Source of the DNA: Variovorax paradoxus
GTDB taxonomy: Bacteria; Pseudomonadota; Gammaproteobacteria; Burkholderiales; Burkholderiaceae_C
Direction of reading: 5' to 3'
Assembly: GCF_018614875.1 (NCBI RefSeq)
Contig: NZ_JAGGNW010000015.1
Location: 16,493-80,492 of the forward strand
Length of the DNA stretch: 64,000 nucleotides
A program made the translations under genes and the position numbers. This document shows, piece after piece, positions 34,267 to 43,450 of the stretch. The notes below the pieces were generated by a model. That model was not told the DNA's origin. It saw only the letters and a list, made by a program, of their open reading frames with translations, and made no database searches. Position 1 is the first letter of the stretch. The number at the start of each line of letters is the position of its first letter.

Positions 34267-35295
34267 TCAGATGACGTCGGCCGGACCGGCAAGCACGCGC
34301 TGGTACTTGCCCATCGCTTCGGGCTCCACGCCGAGCCAGCGCGCCACCTGGTCGATCTTGGCGCCCCTGCGCAACTGGCGCAGCGCGAACGTGTGGCGCA
34401 GCAGGAAGGAGCCGCCGCCGGCGGCCTCGATGCCTGCTTCCTCCAGCACCTGCTTGGCGGCAACGTACTGCGCTTCCTTGCTCCAGGGTTTGCCGGTGCG
34501 CGTGGCCGGGAACAGGAACTCGCCTGCGATCGATGCCTCGGCACGGACGTTCAACCAGTGCTGCAGCAGTTCGCCCGCCCAGGGGGCGACCGGCGCCTCG
34601 CGCGCCGGCGAGTTGCCGTTGCCGGGCACCGCGACTTTCCAGGGCCGCTCGCGCCGGCCGGCCATTTGCGACGTCGGCGCATCGAGCCGCAGCACGCGGA
34701 CGTCGCCAGGGGCGAGCCCTGCGCCCAGTTGCAACGCGACAGCCGTGCGGTTGCGCAGCGCCTGCCAGCTCAGCGCCGTCTGGCCATGCCGATCGCCCGC
34801 GGCGCCGGGCCGGGGCCGGGCGCTCGAGAGAAAGGCGATGAGGTGCCTGGCCTCGGAAACCGAAAGAAACTCCGGCAGGGGATCGGCCCGTGCCGAATCT
34901 GCGTAGCGAACCTCCGGCTGGTTCGCGATCCAGTCCGACGCGGCGGTGTTCGCTGGCGTCCCGTGGGTTTCCGCATGGTGGCGCAGCACCCGGTCGATGA
35001 GGCGAAGCAGGCGCAGCGCATAGCGAGGGGAAAGCGACAGGTCTGCGCTTTTCATTCCGAAGCGCGCCTGCTGGAACGCCGACAAATCGCCCCTGTCCAG
35101 GGAGGCCAGCGTCACGGCCGGCGACTGGCCCAGGCACCAGGCCGTGAAACTGCCCCACATATCCTGGTAGACCGCGATGGAAGAGGGCTGCCGCAAGGCC
35201 CCGTGATTCTGCTGCGCGGCCAGCCAGCCGGCGAACGCCGCCTGATGAGATTCGCCGGAAGGCTCGTGGAACAGGGAAAAAGAGGAAGCAGGCAT
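34267..35295 (-). CDS. Tyrosine recombinase/integrase, XerC-like
   Basis: 342 residues. N-terminal SAM-like core-binding domain (residues about 30-115, IAVYQDMWGSFTAWCLGQSP, FQQARFGMKSADLSLSPRYALRL) and C-terminal catalytic domain with the Arg of the first box (RNRTAVALQLGAGLAPGDVRVL), the HxxR-type LLRHTFALRQLRRG (residues about 298-311), and the nucleophile Tyr in MGKYQRVL. A stand-alone gene, not next to other phage genes. A 15-bp inverted repeat lies directly upstream. Possibly a domesticated recombinase or the surviving integrase of a lost element. Confidence 0.85.
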   Translation of the reverse strand: MPASSFSLFHEPSGESHQAAFAGWLAAQQNHGALRQPSSIAVYQDMWGSFTAWCLGQSPAVTLASLDRGDLSAFQQARFGMKSADLSLSPRYALRLLRLIDRVLRHHAETHGTPANTAASDWIANQPEVRYADSARADPLPEFLSVSEARHLIAFLSSARPRPGAAGDRHGQTALSWQALRNRTAVALQLGAGLAPGDVRVLRLDAPTSQMAGRRERPWKVAVPGNGNSPAREAPVAPWAGELLQHWLNVRAEASIAGEFLFPATRTGKPWSKEAQYVAAKQVLEEAGIEAAGGGSFLLRHTFALRQLRRGAKIDQVARWLGVEPEAMGKYQRVLAGPADVI

Positions 35296-35296
35296 A

Positions 35297-35383
35297 AAAT
35301 ACGCTAACGGCGAACGATTTTAGCTGAAGAACATTGGGGATACGCAATGGTTTTGGGCACAACCTTCTGCCGTTAGTGTATTT
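35297..35383. repeat. 15-bp inverted repeat upstream of the recombinase gene
   Basis: AAATACGCTAACGGC at 35297-35311 is matched by the reverse complement of 35369-35383 (AAATACACTAACGGC), 14 of 15 positions, with 57 bases between. The first arm begins 2 bases upstream of the recombinase start codon, so the pair brackets its promoter region. It could be a recombinase binding site, an autoregulatory operator or a core site of a small invertible segment. Confidence 0.65.
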
Positions 35384-35492
35384 GAGTCGCCGGCAGCCGG
35401 TGCCCCCATCGAACTGCGGAGACGCAACAAAGTCCGTCGGGAGGCCAGAGTGCGTCGCTGTTGTTCGTCGATCGACGGTTCGGCGCTGTCGT

Positions 35493-36218
35493 TCAGATGG
35501 CAGGCAATCGCGAGTCTCCGATCCATCGCGCGTGCGCTGCGCTCAGGTGGTGGAGCATCGCGGCCAGTGCGGCCTGCGGGTCCCGCGCCTCGAGGCCGCG
35601 GTAGATCGCCTCGTGCTCCACGAAGGCGGCCTTCCACGCGTCGGCGTCTTCGGTGCGCGCGCTCATGCGCGACGAGATCGGGCTGTGCCGGCTGTCGAAC
35701 AGTTCGCCGACGAGCCGCACCAGAACCGAGTTGCCCGTCATCTCGGCAATCGTGAGATGAAAGCGGCGGTCGTTCTCGAGCTGCGTACGGCCGTGCAGGC
35801 CGTCCTGGCGCATGGCCTCCAGGCTCTGCTTCACGCGTTCGAGGTTGTTCGGGGTCACGCGGGCGGCGGCCAGCGTGACCACCGAACCTTCGAGCATGGC
35901 GCGGGCCTGCATCATTTCCGACGGGCTTTCTCCCAGCGCCGACGTTCCGTGCTCGGCCGCACCCGGTGACGACGCGCAGACATACACGCCCGACCCCATC
36001 CGTATCTCGACGCGCCCGTCGATCTCCAGCGCGATGAGTGCCTCGCGCAGCGAAGGCCGCGACACACCCAATTGCAGAGCCAGTTCTCGTTCCGGCGGCA
36101 GTCGCACGCCGGCAGCCAGATTGCCGTGGTGGATGAAGGCGCGGATCTGGTCCGCGATCTGTTGGTAGAGCCGACGTGTGTCGGAGGCGGTTTTGGCGGG
36201 AGGGGCGATGCGTTCCAT
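35493..36218 (-). CDS. FadR-subfamily GntR regulator of the fucose cluster
   Basis: 241 residues. GntR winged helix at residues about 15-80 (YQQIADQIRAFIHHGNLAAG, LPPERELALQLGVSRPSLREALIALEIDGRVEIRMGSGVYV) and an all-helical FCD effector domain with the metal ligands visible (RAMLEGSVVTLAA, DRRFHLTIAEMTGN, EHEAIYRGLEARD). Divergent from the porin gene; FadR-like palindromes lie in the 236-base gap. Probably a repressor released by a sugar-acid intermediate. Confidence 0.88.
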   Translation of the reverse strand: MERIAPPAKTASDTRRLYQQIADQIRAFIHHGNLAAGVRLPPERELALQLGVSRPSLREALIALEIDGRVEIRMGSGVYVCASSPGAAEHGTSALGESPSEMMQARAMLEGSVVTLAAARVTPNNLERVKQSLEAMRQDGLHGRTQLENDRRFHLTIAEMTGNSVLVRLVGELFDSRHSPISSRMSARTEDADAWKAAFVEHEAIYRGLEARDPQAALAAMLHHLSAAHARWIGDSRLPAI

Positions 36219-36327
36219 GGGCGACGACTAACCCGGCTTGTTTGGTCTGGCCGGTTGAGCATCGTAAACAGCGCCAGCCTGCGCACTGCGGCTCTTGTCA
36301 CGGGGAAAACCCGAAGAGGGTTTGTTC

Positions 36328-36385
36328 TGGTAAGGCCAATTTAGGCGTATGGCAAAGTGGTCATACCAAAATTGGCTTGACCAAT
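36328..36385. promoter_or_regulatory. FadR/GntR-type operator palindromes before the porin gene
   Basis: Three related elements: TGGTCATACCA (36358-36368, perfect TGGT-N3-ACCA), ATTGGCTTGACCAAT (36371-36385, perfect ATTGG-N5-CCAAT) and a weaker TGGTAAGGCCAAT (36329-36341). TGGTNNNACCA is the kind of site bound by FadR-subfamily GntR proteins. They lie in the divergent region between the regulator and porin genes, about 70-125 bases before the porin start. Confidence 0.6.
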
Positions 36386-36454
36386 CGGCATGGATCAGGC
36401 GCACGGGGGGGGGCGGGCACTCATTTCGTCAGCAATAACACTGGAGACAAGAAG

Positions 36455-37522
36455 ATGAAGATGGATTTCCGTTCCTTCGCGACCGTGAGCGCCCTGTGCG
36501 CCTGCTTCGGCATCGCCTCGACCGGCGCCCAGGCCCAAAGCAGCGTGACGCTCTACGGCCGCGCGGTCGCAGGCGTCGACTTCCAGAACAACATCGCCAA
36601 CCCGGAGGGCAAGGGCCGCGGCAGGCTGTGGCGCGCGGCGGGCAACCAATGGGGCACCAGCATGCTGGGCTTCAAGGGCACGGAGGACCTCGGCGGCGGC
36701 CTGAGAGCGATGTTCGTGCTGGAGGGCGGCTTCGACCTGCCCAAGGCCAAGCCCAACGGCGCGGACATGCTGCTCAACCGGCGCGCCTATGTCGGCATCC
36801 AGGACAACTGGGGCAAGGTGGTTTTCGGCAAGAACCTGTCGCTCGCCAATGACATCTGGTTCCTCGACCCCACCGGCCAGCAGTTCATCGGCACCGCCAC
36901 GCTGGTGCGCGGACGCAACTGGGGCGGCAACGACAACGGCATCGAATACACGACGCCGACCTGGGGCGGCTTCAGCGCGACGCTGCAGACCGGACTGGGC
37001 GAGCAGGTCGACGGCTTCACCAAATTGCGCAAGGACGCCGTCTCTCTGGTTTATTCCGGCTCGTCGTTCGAAGTGCGCGCCATCTACGACGTGGCGCGCG
37101 ACAAGAACGGCAAGTACAGCGACCTGTGGGCCACCTCCAAGGAACTCACGCTGGGCGGCACCGCGACTTTCGACAAGCTCAAGCTGTTCACCGGCTACCA
37201 GCGCCTGTCGGCGCCGGATGCGCCGATCAATGCACCGAGCAAGGCCGACCACTACTGGGTCGGCGCGAACTACCAGGTGACGCCGTGGCTGACCGTGATC
37301 GGCTCGGTGTTCCGCGTCTCGACCGACAGGGCCGCGGGCAGCGCCAACCTCTACATGCTCGGCGCCAACTATGTGCTGTCCAAGCGCACGCTGCTCTATG
37401 CGTCGATAGGCAAGGTCTTCAACAGCTCGAACGCCAATTTCTCGGTCGAAGCCACCAACAACAACCCGGCCATGGGCGTGCGGCAGTCAGGCACCTACTA
37501 CGGGATGGTCCACACGTTCTGA
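36455..37522 (+). CDS. Gram-negative porin (trimeric, Porin_4 type)
   Basis: 355 residues from ATG 36455 with GGAGA upstream. Signal peptide at residues 1-27 (CACFGIASTGAQAQ), then SSVTLYGRAVAGVDF, the standard start of Burkholderiales general porins. TSMLGFKGTEDLGGGLRAMF, RRAYVGIQDNWGKVVFGKN and the C-terminal Phe (YGMVHTF) for BAM recognition are present. First gene of the fucose operon; probably lets the sugar across the outer membrane. Confidence 0.92.
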   Translation: MKMDFRSFATVSALCACFGIASTGAQAQSSVTLYGRAVAGVDFQNNIANPEGKGRGRLWRAAGNQWGTSMLGFKGTEDLGGGLRAMFVLEGGFDLPKAKPNGADMLLNRRAYVGIQDNWGKVVFGKNLSLANDIWFLDPTGQQFIGTATLVRGRNWGGNDNGIEYTTPTWGGFSATLQTGLGEQVDGFTKLRKDAVSLVYSGSSFEVRAIYDVARDKNGKYSDLWATSKELTLGGTATFDKLKLFTGYQRLSAPDAPINAPSKADHYWVGANYQVTPWLTVIGSVFRVSTDRAAGSANLYMLGANYVLSKRTLLYASIGKVFNSSNANFSVEATNNNPAMGVRQSGTYYGMVHTF

Positions 37523-37634
37523 GCCGGATTGCGCCCGCGCCAGGCATCGGCCGCAGGTGCCCTGCCTGCCTGGCGAAGGCGCCGGACGAATACGCCTTGC
37601 CACCGACCGGAGCCCCGACGATGATTTCAAGAGA

Positions 37635-38510
37635 ATGACGATACGCATCGATTCGCATCAGCATTTCTGGCGACCCGCGCGCGGCGACTACGCCTGGCTG
37701 CGCGCCGATGTGCCGGCCCTCGCGCCGCTGGTGCGCAACTTCCTGCCCGAGGACCTGGCGCCGCTGCTGGCTGCGCACGGTGTGTCGCAGACCGTGCTGG
37801 TGCAAGCGGCCGATGCCGAGGCCGAGACCGACTTCATGCTGGGCCTTGCCGGGGACCATGCCAGCATCGCTGGCGTGGTCGGCTGGGTCGACCTGAGCCG
37901 GCCCGAGGCCGTCGCCTCGCTCGAGCGCATGGCGTGCCACCCGAAATTCAAGGGCGTGCGGCCCATGTTGCAAGACCTGCCCGAAGACGACTGGATCGTG
38001 CACGCGCCGCACCCCGATGCGCTGCAGGCGATGGTGCGCCTGGGCCTGCGCTTCGATGCGCTCGTGAAGCCGCGGCACCTGGCGCCGCTGCTGCGGTTCC
38101 TGCGCGAATGGCCGCAACTGCCGGTGGTGATCGACCATGCGGCCAAGCCGCCGGTCGGCAGCGCCGATGGCGAAATCTTCGCCGCGTGGCGCCGGCAGAT
38201 GCGCGAGATCGCCGCGTTGCCGCAGGTCTGCTGCAAGTTCTCTGGCCTCTGGACCGAGGCGCCGTCCTCCATGCACCGCGATGCGGAGGTCGTCACCCAC
38301 GCGGTGCGCCCCATCTGGGACCACCTGCTCGAATGCTTCGGCCCCGCACGCCTGATGTGGGGCAGCGACTGGCCGGTGCTCACGCTGGCCGGCGACTACG
38401 CGAACTGGATCGACGTCAGCGAGGCCTGCATCGGCAGCCTCTCGCCCGACGAGCAGGCACAGGTCTGGGGCTGCGCCGCGCAGCGCTTTTACGGACTCGT
38501 GCCGAACTGA
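37635..38510 (+). CDS. L-fucono-1,5-lactonase-type amidohydrolase
   Basis: 291 residues from ATG 37635. Amidohydrolase_2 (TIM barrel) hallmarks: IDSHQHFWRPARGDYAWL at the N-terminus (HxH metal motif), VVGWVDLSRPE, FKGVRPMLQDLPEDDW, VVIDHAAKPPVG, CCKFSGLWTEA and LMWGSDWPVLTLAGDYANW. It matches what I recall of the Burkholderia L-fuconolactone hydrolase family, and the neighbours support that reaction: opening L-fucono-lactone to L-fuconate in the cytoplasm. The stop is 5 bases before the ABC ATPase gene. Confidence 0.88.
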   Translation: MTIRIDSHQHFWRPARGDYAWLRADVPALAPLVRNFLPEDLAPLLAAHGVSQTVLVQAADAEAETDFMLGLAGDHASIAGVVGWVDLSRPEAVASLERMACHPKFKGVRPMLQDLPEDDWIVHAPHPDALQAMVRLGLRFDALVKPRHLAPLLRFLREWPQLPVVIDHAAKPPVGSADGEIFAAWRRQMREIAALPQVCCKFSGLWTEAPSSMHRDAEVVTHAVRPIWDHLLECFGPARLMWGSDWPVLTLAGDYANWIDVSEACIGSLSPDEQAQVWGCAAQRFYGLVPN

Positions 38511-38515
38511 AGAAC

Positions 38516-40039
38516 ATGCAACCCATCGTCATCCTCCGCAATCTCGGCAAATCGTTCGCCGGCGTGCGCGCGCTCGACCGTGCGCAGTTCGATCTGCTGC
38601 CCGGCGAAGTCCACGCGCTCATGGGCGAGAACGGCGCGGGCAAGTCCACGCTGATGAAAGTTCTCGCAGGCGTCTACCGCAAGGACTCGGGCGAGATCGA
38701 GTTCGACGGCCGGCCCGTGGACATCGAGAGCCCGCGCGCCGCGCAGGCGCTGGGCATCGGGATCATTCATCAGGAACTCAACCTGATGAACCACCTGAGC
38801 GCCGCGCAGAACATCTTCATCGGCCGCGAGCCGCGCGGCGCGCTCGGCCTCTTCGTCGACGAGGAAGCCATGCGCCGCGAGGCGCAGCGCATCTTCGAGC
38901 GCATGAACCTGCGGCTCGACCCGCGCACGCCCGTGGGCGAACTCACCGTCGCCAAGCAGCAGATGGTCGAGATCGCCAAGGCGCTCTCGTTCGATTCGCG
39001 CGTGCTCATCATGGACGAGCCCACGGCCGCGCTGAACAACGAGGAGGTGGCCGATCTGTTCCGCATCATCGGCCAGCTCAAGTCGCAGGGCGTGGCCATC
39101 GTCTACATCTCGCACAAGATGGACGAGCTGCAGCGCATTGCCGACCGCGTGACCGTGATGCGCGACGGCCAGTACATCGCCACCGTGCCGATGGCCACGA
39201 CGCCCATGGATACGCTGATCGCAATGATGGTGGGCCGCCAGCTCGCCGAGGTGGAGAACGATTTTCCCGACACCTCGGGCCACGAGATCGTGCTCGAGGC
39301 CCGGGGCATCACGCGCGGCGCGATGGTGCGCGATGCGAGCTTCGTGCTGCGCAAGGGAGAGATCCTGGGCTTCGCGGGCCTGATGGGCGCGGGCCGCACC
39401 GAGCTCGCGCGCGCCGTGTTCGGCGCCGACGCCCTCGATGCCGGCGAGGTCTTTGTGAACGGCCGCAAGGTGTCGATCAGATCGCCCGAGGACGCGGTGT
39501 CGCACGGCATCGGCTATCTCTCGGAAGACCGCAAGCACTTCGGCCTGGCCACGGGCATGGATGTGGAGACCAACATTGCGCTCGCGAGCATGAAGCGCTT
39601 TCTGTCGTTGGGCTTCTTCGTCGACCAGGCCGCCATCGAAGCCGAGGGCCGGCGCTATGTGAAGCAGCTCGCCATCAAGACGCCCTCCGGCCGCCAGCAG
39701 GTGCGGCTGCTGTCGGGCGGTAACCAGCAGAAGATCGTCATCGCCAAGTGGCTGCTGCGCGACTGCAGCGTGCTCTTCTTCGACGAGCCCACGCGCGGGA
39801 TCGACGTCGGCGCCAAGGCCGAGATCTACAAGCTGCTGCACACGCTGGCGGCCGAGGGCAAGGCGATCGCCATCATTTCCTCGGAGCTGCCCGAGATCCT
39901 GCGCATGAGCCACCGCGTGCTCGTGATGTGCGAAGGCCGCATCACCGGCGAGCTCGCCGGCCGCGAAGCCACGCAGGAAAAGATCATGCAGCTCGCCACG
40001 CGGCGCCAGGCCACGGCCGACGCAGCCATGCCTTCCTGA
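38516..40039 (+). CDS. Sugar ABC transporter ATPase (RbsA/AraG-like, two ABC domains)
   Basis: 507 residues from ATG 38516; the open frame upstream is a shadow of the lactonase. First ABC cassette: Walker A GENGAGKSTLMKVLAG, signature region ELTVAKQQMVEIAKAL, Walker B VLIMDEPTAAL. Second cassette: degenerate Walker A GLMGAGRTELARAVFG, signature LLSGGNQQKIVIAKWL, Walker B VLFFDEPTRGIDVG. This tandem layout is typical of the CUT2 monosaccharide importers. With the next two genes it forms a complete importer, most likely for L-fucose. Confidence 0.93.
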   Translation: MQPIVILRNLGKSFAGVRALDRAQFDLLPGEVHALMGENGAGKSTLMKVLAGVYRKDSGEIEFDGRPVDIESPRAAQALGIGIIHQELNLMNHLSAAQNIFIGREPRGALGLFVDEEAMRREAQRIFERMNLRLDPRTPVGELTVAKQQMVEIAKALSFDSRVLIMDEPTAALNNEEVADLFRIIGQLKSQGVAIVYISHKMDELQRIADRVTVMRDGQYIATVPMATTPMDTLIAMMVGRQLAEVENDFPDTSGHEIVLEARGITRGAMVRDASFVLRKGEILGFAGLMGAGRTELARAVFGADALDAGEVFVNGRKVSIRSPEDAVSHGIGYLSEDRKHFGLATGMDVETNIALASMKRFLSLGFFVDQAAIEAEGRRYVKQLAIKTPSGRQQVRLLSGGNQQKIVIAKWLLRDCSVLFFDEPTRGIDVGAKAEIYKLLHTLAAEGKAIAIISSELPEILRMSHRVLVMCEGRITGELAGREATQEKIMQLATRRQATADAAMPS

Positions 40040-40073
40040 CCTTCTCGATGAAAACGACCGGAGACTTTCTTCC

Positions 40074-41114
40074 ATGACCCAGCCCGCCACCGCCGGCACC
40101 CTCGCCACCGCGAGCGCTTCTTCGGCCACCACGCTGAGGGCGCGCCTGTTCCGTCCCGCCACGCGCCAGAAGCTGCTGGCCTTTGCCAGCCTCGTCGTGC
40201 TGATCGTGTTCTTCAGCATCGCCTCGCCGCAGTTCCTGCAGACCGACAACCTCGTGAGCATCCTGCAATCGACCGCGGTCAACGGCGTGCTCGCCATTGC
40301 GTGCACCTTCGTCATCATCACCGCGGGCATCGATCTGTCGGTGGGCACGCTCATGACCTTCTGCGCCGTCATGGCCGGCGTGGTGCTGACCTACATGGGC
40401 ATGCCGCTCGCGCTCGGCATCGCCGCGGCGATCCTGTTCGGCGCGCTCGCGGGCTTCGTCTCGGGCGTGCTGATCGCCAAGCTCAAGATCCCGCCCTTCA
40501 TCGCGACGCTGGGCATGATGATGCTGCTCAAGGGCCTGTCGCTGGTGATCTCGGGCACCAAGCCGATCTACTTCAACGACACGCCGGACTTCCCCGCAAT
40601 TTCGCAGGATTCGCTGATCGGCTACTTCATTCCGTCGCTGCCGATTCCGAACGCGGTGCTGATCCTGTTCCTGGTGGCGGTGGCTGCGAGCATCCTGCTC
40701 AACAAGACGCTGCTCGGCCGCTACACCTTCGCGCTCGGCAGCAACGAAGAGGCGGTTCGCCTGTCGGGTGTCAACGTCGACTTCTGGAAGATCCTGGTCT
40801 ACACCGTGAGCGGCGGCATCTGCGGCATCGCGGGCCTGCTCATCGCCTCGCGCCTCAACTCGGCGCAACCCGCGCTGGGCCAGGGCTACGAGCTCGATGC
40901 CATCGCGGCAGTGGTGATCGGCGGCACCTCGCTGAGCGGCGGCACCGGCACCATCGTGGGCACCATCATCGGTGCCTTCATCATGAGCGTGCTGATCAAC
41001 GGCCTGCGCATCCTGTCGGTCGCGCAGGAGTGGCAGACCGTGGTCACGGGCGTGATCATCATCCTGGCCGTGTACGCCGATATCCTGCGCCGCCGCGGCG
41101 GCAGCAAGGCCTGA
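40074..41114 (+). CDS. Sugar ABC transporter permease (RbsC-like)
   Basis: 346 residues, about nine or ten membrane segments. Family marks: TAGIDLSVGTLMTFCAVMAG, GFVSGVLIAKLKIPPFIATLG, ALGSNEEAVRLSGVN and AAVVIGGTSLSGGTGTIVGT. Starts 34 bases after the ATPase gene. Forms the homodimeric membrane channel of the CUT2 importer. Confidence 0.92.
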   Translation: MTQPATAGTLATASASSATTLRARLFRPATRQKLLAFASLVVLIVFFSIASPQFLQTDNLVSILQSTAVNGVLAIACTFVIITAGIDLSVGTLMTFCAVMAGVVLTYMGMPLALGIAAAILFGALAGFVSGVLIAKLKIPPFIATLGMMMLLKGLSLVISGTKPIYFNDTPDFPAISQDSLIGYFIPSLPIPNAVLILFLVAVAASILLNKTLLGRYTFALGSNEEAVRLSGVNVDFWKILVYTVSGGICGIAGLLIASRLNSAQPALGQGYELDAIAAVVIGGTSLSGGTGTIVGTIIGAFIMSVLINGLRILSVAQEWQTVVTGVIIILAVYADILRRRGGSKA

Positions 41115-41148
41115 GTTTTTTCCTCATCACAACCAACGGAGACATCGC

Positions 41149-42117
41149 ATGATCCAGAGAAGAGCACTGACCACCGCCCTCGGCAGCTTATTCGGCGCAG
41201 CCCTGATCGGACTGGGCGCCGCATCGGTGGCACAGGCGCAGACGCAGGAGGTCTACATACCGCTCGTGTCCAAGGGCTTCCAGCACCAGTTCTGGCAGGC
41301 CGTCAAGCTGGGTGCCGAGCAGGCCGGCAAGGACCTCAAGGTCAAGGTCAGCTTCGAAGGCCCCGAGTCGGAGTCGATGGTCGACAAGCAGATCGACATG
41401 CTCTCGGCCGCGCTCGCGAAGAAGCCGCAGGCCATCGGCTTTGCCGCGCTCGACAGCCAGGCCGCCATTCCGCTGCTGAAGAAGGCGCAGGCCGCGAAGA
41501 TCCCGGTGGTGGCCTTCGACTCGGGCGTGGACAGCGACATTCCCGTCACCACCACCAGCACCGACAACAAGGCAGCCGCTGCGCTCGCCGCCGACAAGAT
41601 GGCCGAGCTGATCGGCAAGTCGGGCGAGGTCGCGCTCGTGGTGCACGACCAGACCAGCCGCACCGGCATGGACCGGCGCGACGGCTTCGTGAACCGCATC
41701 AAGTCGACCTACCCGAACATCAAGATCGTGAGCGTGCAGTACGGCGGCGGCGACCAGCTCAAGTCGACCGAAATCACCAAGTCGATCCTGCAGGCCTCGC
41801 CCAACCTCAAGGGCATCTTCGGCGCCAACGAGGGCTCCGCCATCGGCGTGGTCAACGGCGTGAAGGAGATGAAGCGCAACGGCAAGGTCATCATCATCGG
41901 CTACGACTCGGGCAAACAGCAGAAGAACGCGATCATGGACGGCAGCATGGCCGGCGCGATCACCCAGAACCCCGTGGGCATGGGCTACAAGACCGTGGAG
42001 ATGGCGGTGAAGGCCACCAAGGGCGAAAAGCTGCCCAAGGTGGTCGACACCGGCTTCTACTGGTACGACAAGACGAACATCGCCGACCCCAAGATTGCCG
42101 CGGTGCTGTATGACTGA
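41149..42117 (+). CDS. Periplasmic sugar-binding protein (RbsB-like)
   Basis: 322 residues with a signal peptide (residues 1-27, ending ASVAQAQ). Peripla_BP_4 fold: YIPLVSKGFQHQFWQAVKLG, KKPQAIGFAALDSQA, PVVAFDSGVDSD and GIFGANEGSAIGVV. GC-rich palindrome GCCGCCGCGGCGGC followed by a T6 run lies at the end of the permease gene (about 41092-41120) and could act as a weak attenuator, but this is uncertain. Ligand inferred as L-fucose from the cluster. Confidence 0.9.
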   Translation: MIQRRALTTALGSLFGAALIGLGAASVAQAQTQEVYIPLVSKGFQHQFWQAVKLGAEQAGKDLKVKVSFEGPESESMVDKQIDMLSAALAKKPQAIGFAALDSQAAIPLLKKAQAAKIPVVAFDSGVDSDIPVTTTSTDNKAAAALAADKMAELIGKSGEVALVVHDQTSRTGMDRRDGFVNRIKSTYPNIKIVSVQYGGGDQLKSTEITKSILQASPNLKGIFGANEGSAIGVVNGVKEMKRNGKVIIIGYDSGKQQKNAIMDGSMAGAITQNPVGMGYKTVEMAVKATKGEKLPKVVDTGFYWYDKTNIADPKIAAVLYD

Positions 42118-42141
42118 TCTCCTGCCGGCGAGGAAGAGCTC

Positions 42142-43422
42142 ATGACCATTGTTCGATCCATGCGCGTGCTCGACGTGCGCTTTCCCACTTCGCAGCATCT
42201 GGACGGCTCCGATGCGATGAACCCCGACCCGGATTACTCCGCGGCGTACGTCGTGCTCGAAACCGACCGGCCGGGGCTCGAAGGCCACGGCCTCACATTC
42301 ACCATCGGCCGCGGCAACGAGATCTGTTGCGCGGCCATCGAAGCGATGCGCCATCTGGTCGTCGGGCTCGACCTGCAGTGGGTGGCCGAGGACATGGGGC
42401 GCTTCTGGCGGCACGTGACCTCCGACAGCCAGCTGCGCTGGATCGGCCCCGACAAGGGCGCCATCCATCTTGCGACCGGCGCGGTGGTCAATGCGATGTG
42501 GGACCTGTGGGCCAAGTCCGAAGGCAAGCCGGTGTGGCAACTGGTAGCCGACATGAGCCCCGAAGAACTGGTGCGCTGCATCGATTTTCGCTACATCACC
42601 GACTGCGTCACGCCCGAGGAGGCGCTCGCGCTGCTGCGCGATGCGGCCGTCGGAAAGGCCGAACGCATCGCCACGCTGAAGGCCGAGGGCTACCCCTGCT
42701 ACACCACGTCGGCCGGCTGGCTCGGCTACTCCGACGAGAAGCTGCGGCGGCTGGCGCAGGAGGCCGTCGATGCAGGCTTCAACCACATCAAGCTCAAGGT
42801 GGGACGCGACCTGCAGGACGACATCCGCCGGCTGACGGTGGCGCGCGAGGTGCTCGGGCCCGACCGCCACCTGATGATCGACGCCAACCAGGTCTGGGAG
42901 GTCGACCAGGCCATCGACTGGGTGCGGCAACTGGCCTTCGCCAAGCCGTGGTTCATCGAGGAGCCGACAAGCCCCGACGACGTCGAAGGCCACCGCAAGA
43001 TCCGCGAAGGCATCGCACCGGTAGTGAAGGTGGCCACGGGCGAGATGTGCCAGAACCGAATCATGTTCAAGCAGTTCATCATGCGCGGCGCCATCGACGT
43101 GGTGCAGATCGATTCATGCCGGCTCGGCGGCGTGAACGAAATTCTCGCGGTCATGCTGATGGCCGCGAAGTACAAGCTGCCCGTGTGCCCGCACGCCGGG
43201 GGCGTGGGCCTGTGCGAGTACGTGCAGCATCTGTCGATGATCGACTACCTGTGCATCTCGGGCACGCGTGAAGGGCGGGTGATCGAGTATGTGGACCACC
43301 TGCACGAGCACTTCGTCGAGCCCTGCGAGATTCGCGGTGCGGCGTACATGCCGCCAAAAGCAGCGGGCTTCTCGATCACGATGAAGCCCGAGTCGCTCGA
43401 GCACTATCGCTTTCGCGGGTGA
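42142..43422 (+). CDS. L-fuconate dehydratase (enolase superfamily)
   Basis: 426 residues. The N-terminus VLDVRFPTSQHLDGSDAMNP, then DPDYSAAYVVLETD, is a specific mark of L-fuconate dehydratases, which turn L-fuconate into 2-keto-3-deoxy-L-fuconate. The enolase-superfamily residues follow: KLKVGRD (catalytic Lys pair), DANQVWEVDQAI (first metal Asp), IEEPTSPDD (Glu), TGEMCQN (Glu) and the late PHAGGVGL (His of the His/Asp dyad). 24 bases after the binding-protein gene. Confidence 0.93.
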   Translation: MTIVRSMRVLDVRFPTSQHLDGSDAMNPDPDYSAAYVVLETDRPGLEGHGLTFTIGRGNEICCAAIEAMRHLVVGLDLQWVAEDMGRFWRHVTSDSQLRWIGPDKGAIHLATGAVVNAMWDLWAKSEGKPVWQLVADMSPEELVRCIDFRYITDCVTPEEALALLRDAAVGKAERIATLKAEGYPCYTTSAGWLGYSDEKLRRLAQEAVDAGFNHIKLKVGRDLQDDIRRLTVAREVLGPDRHLMIDANQVWEVDQAIDWVRQLAFAKPWFIEEPTSPDDVEGHRKIREGIAPVVKVATGEMCQNRIMFKQFIMRGAIDVVQIDSCRLGGVNEILAVMLMAAKYKLPVCPHAGGVGLCEYVQHLSMIDYLCISGTREGRVIEYVDHLHEHFVEPCEIRGAAYMPPKAAGFSITMKPESLEHYRFRG

Positions 43423-43450
43423 ACGGAAAAAAGAAAGGCAGCGCGCAAGC

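Noticed and set aside
38489..40372. Minus-strand open frame of more than 600 codons opposite the sugar ABC ATPase gene
   Set aside because: Its translation is low-complexity and His/Arg-rich without any motif, as expected for the antisense of a GC-rich gene; the plus-strand gene has full ABC motifs.
41092..41120. GC palindrome followed by a T6 run as a rho-independent terminator
   Set aside because: The palindrome lies inside the permease coding end, about 12 bases before the T-run, and the operon continues after it. At most a weak attenuator.
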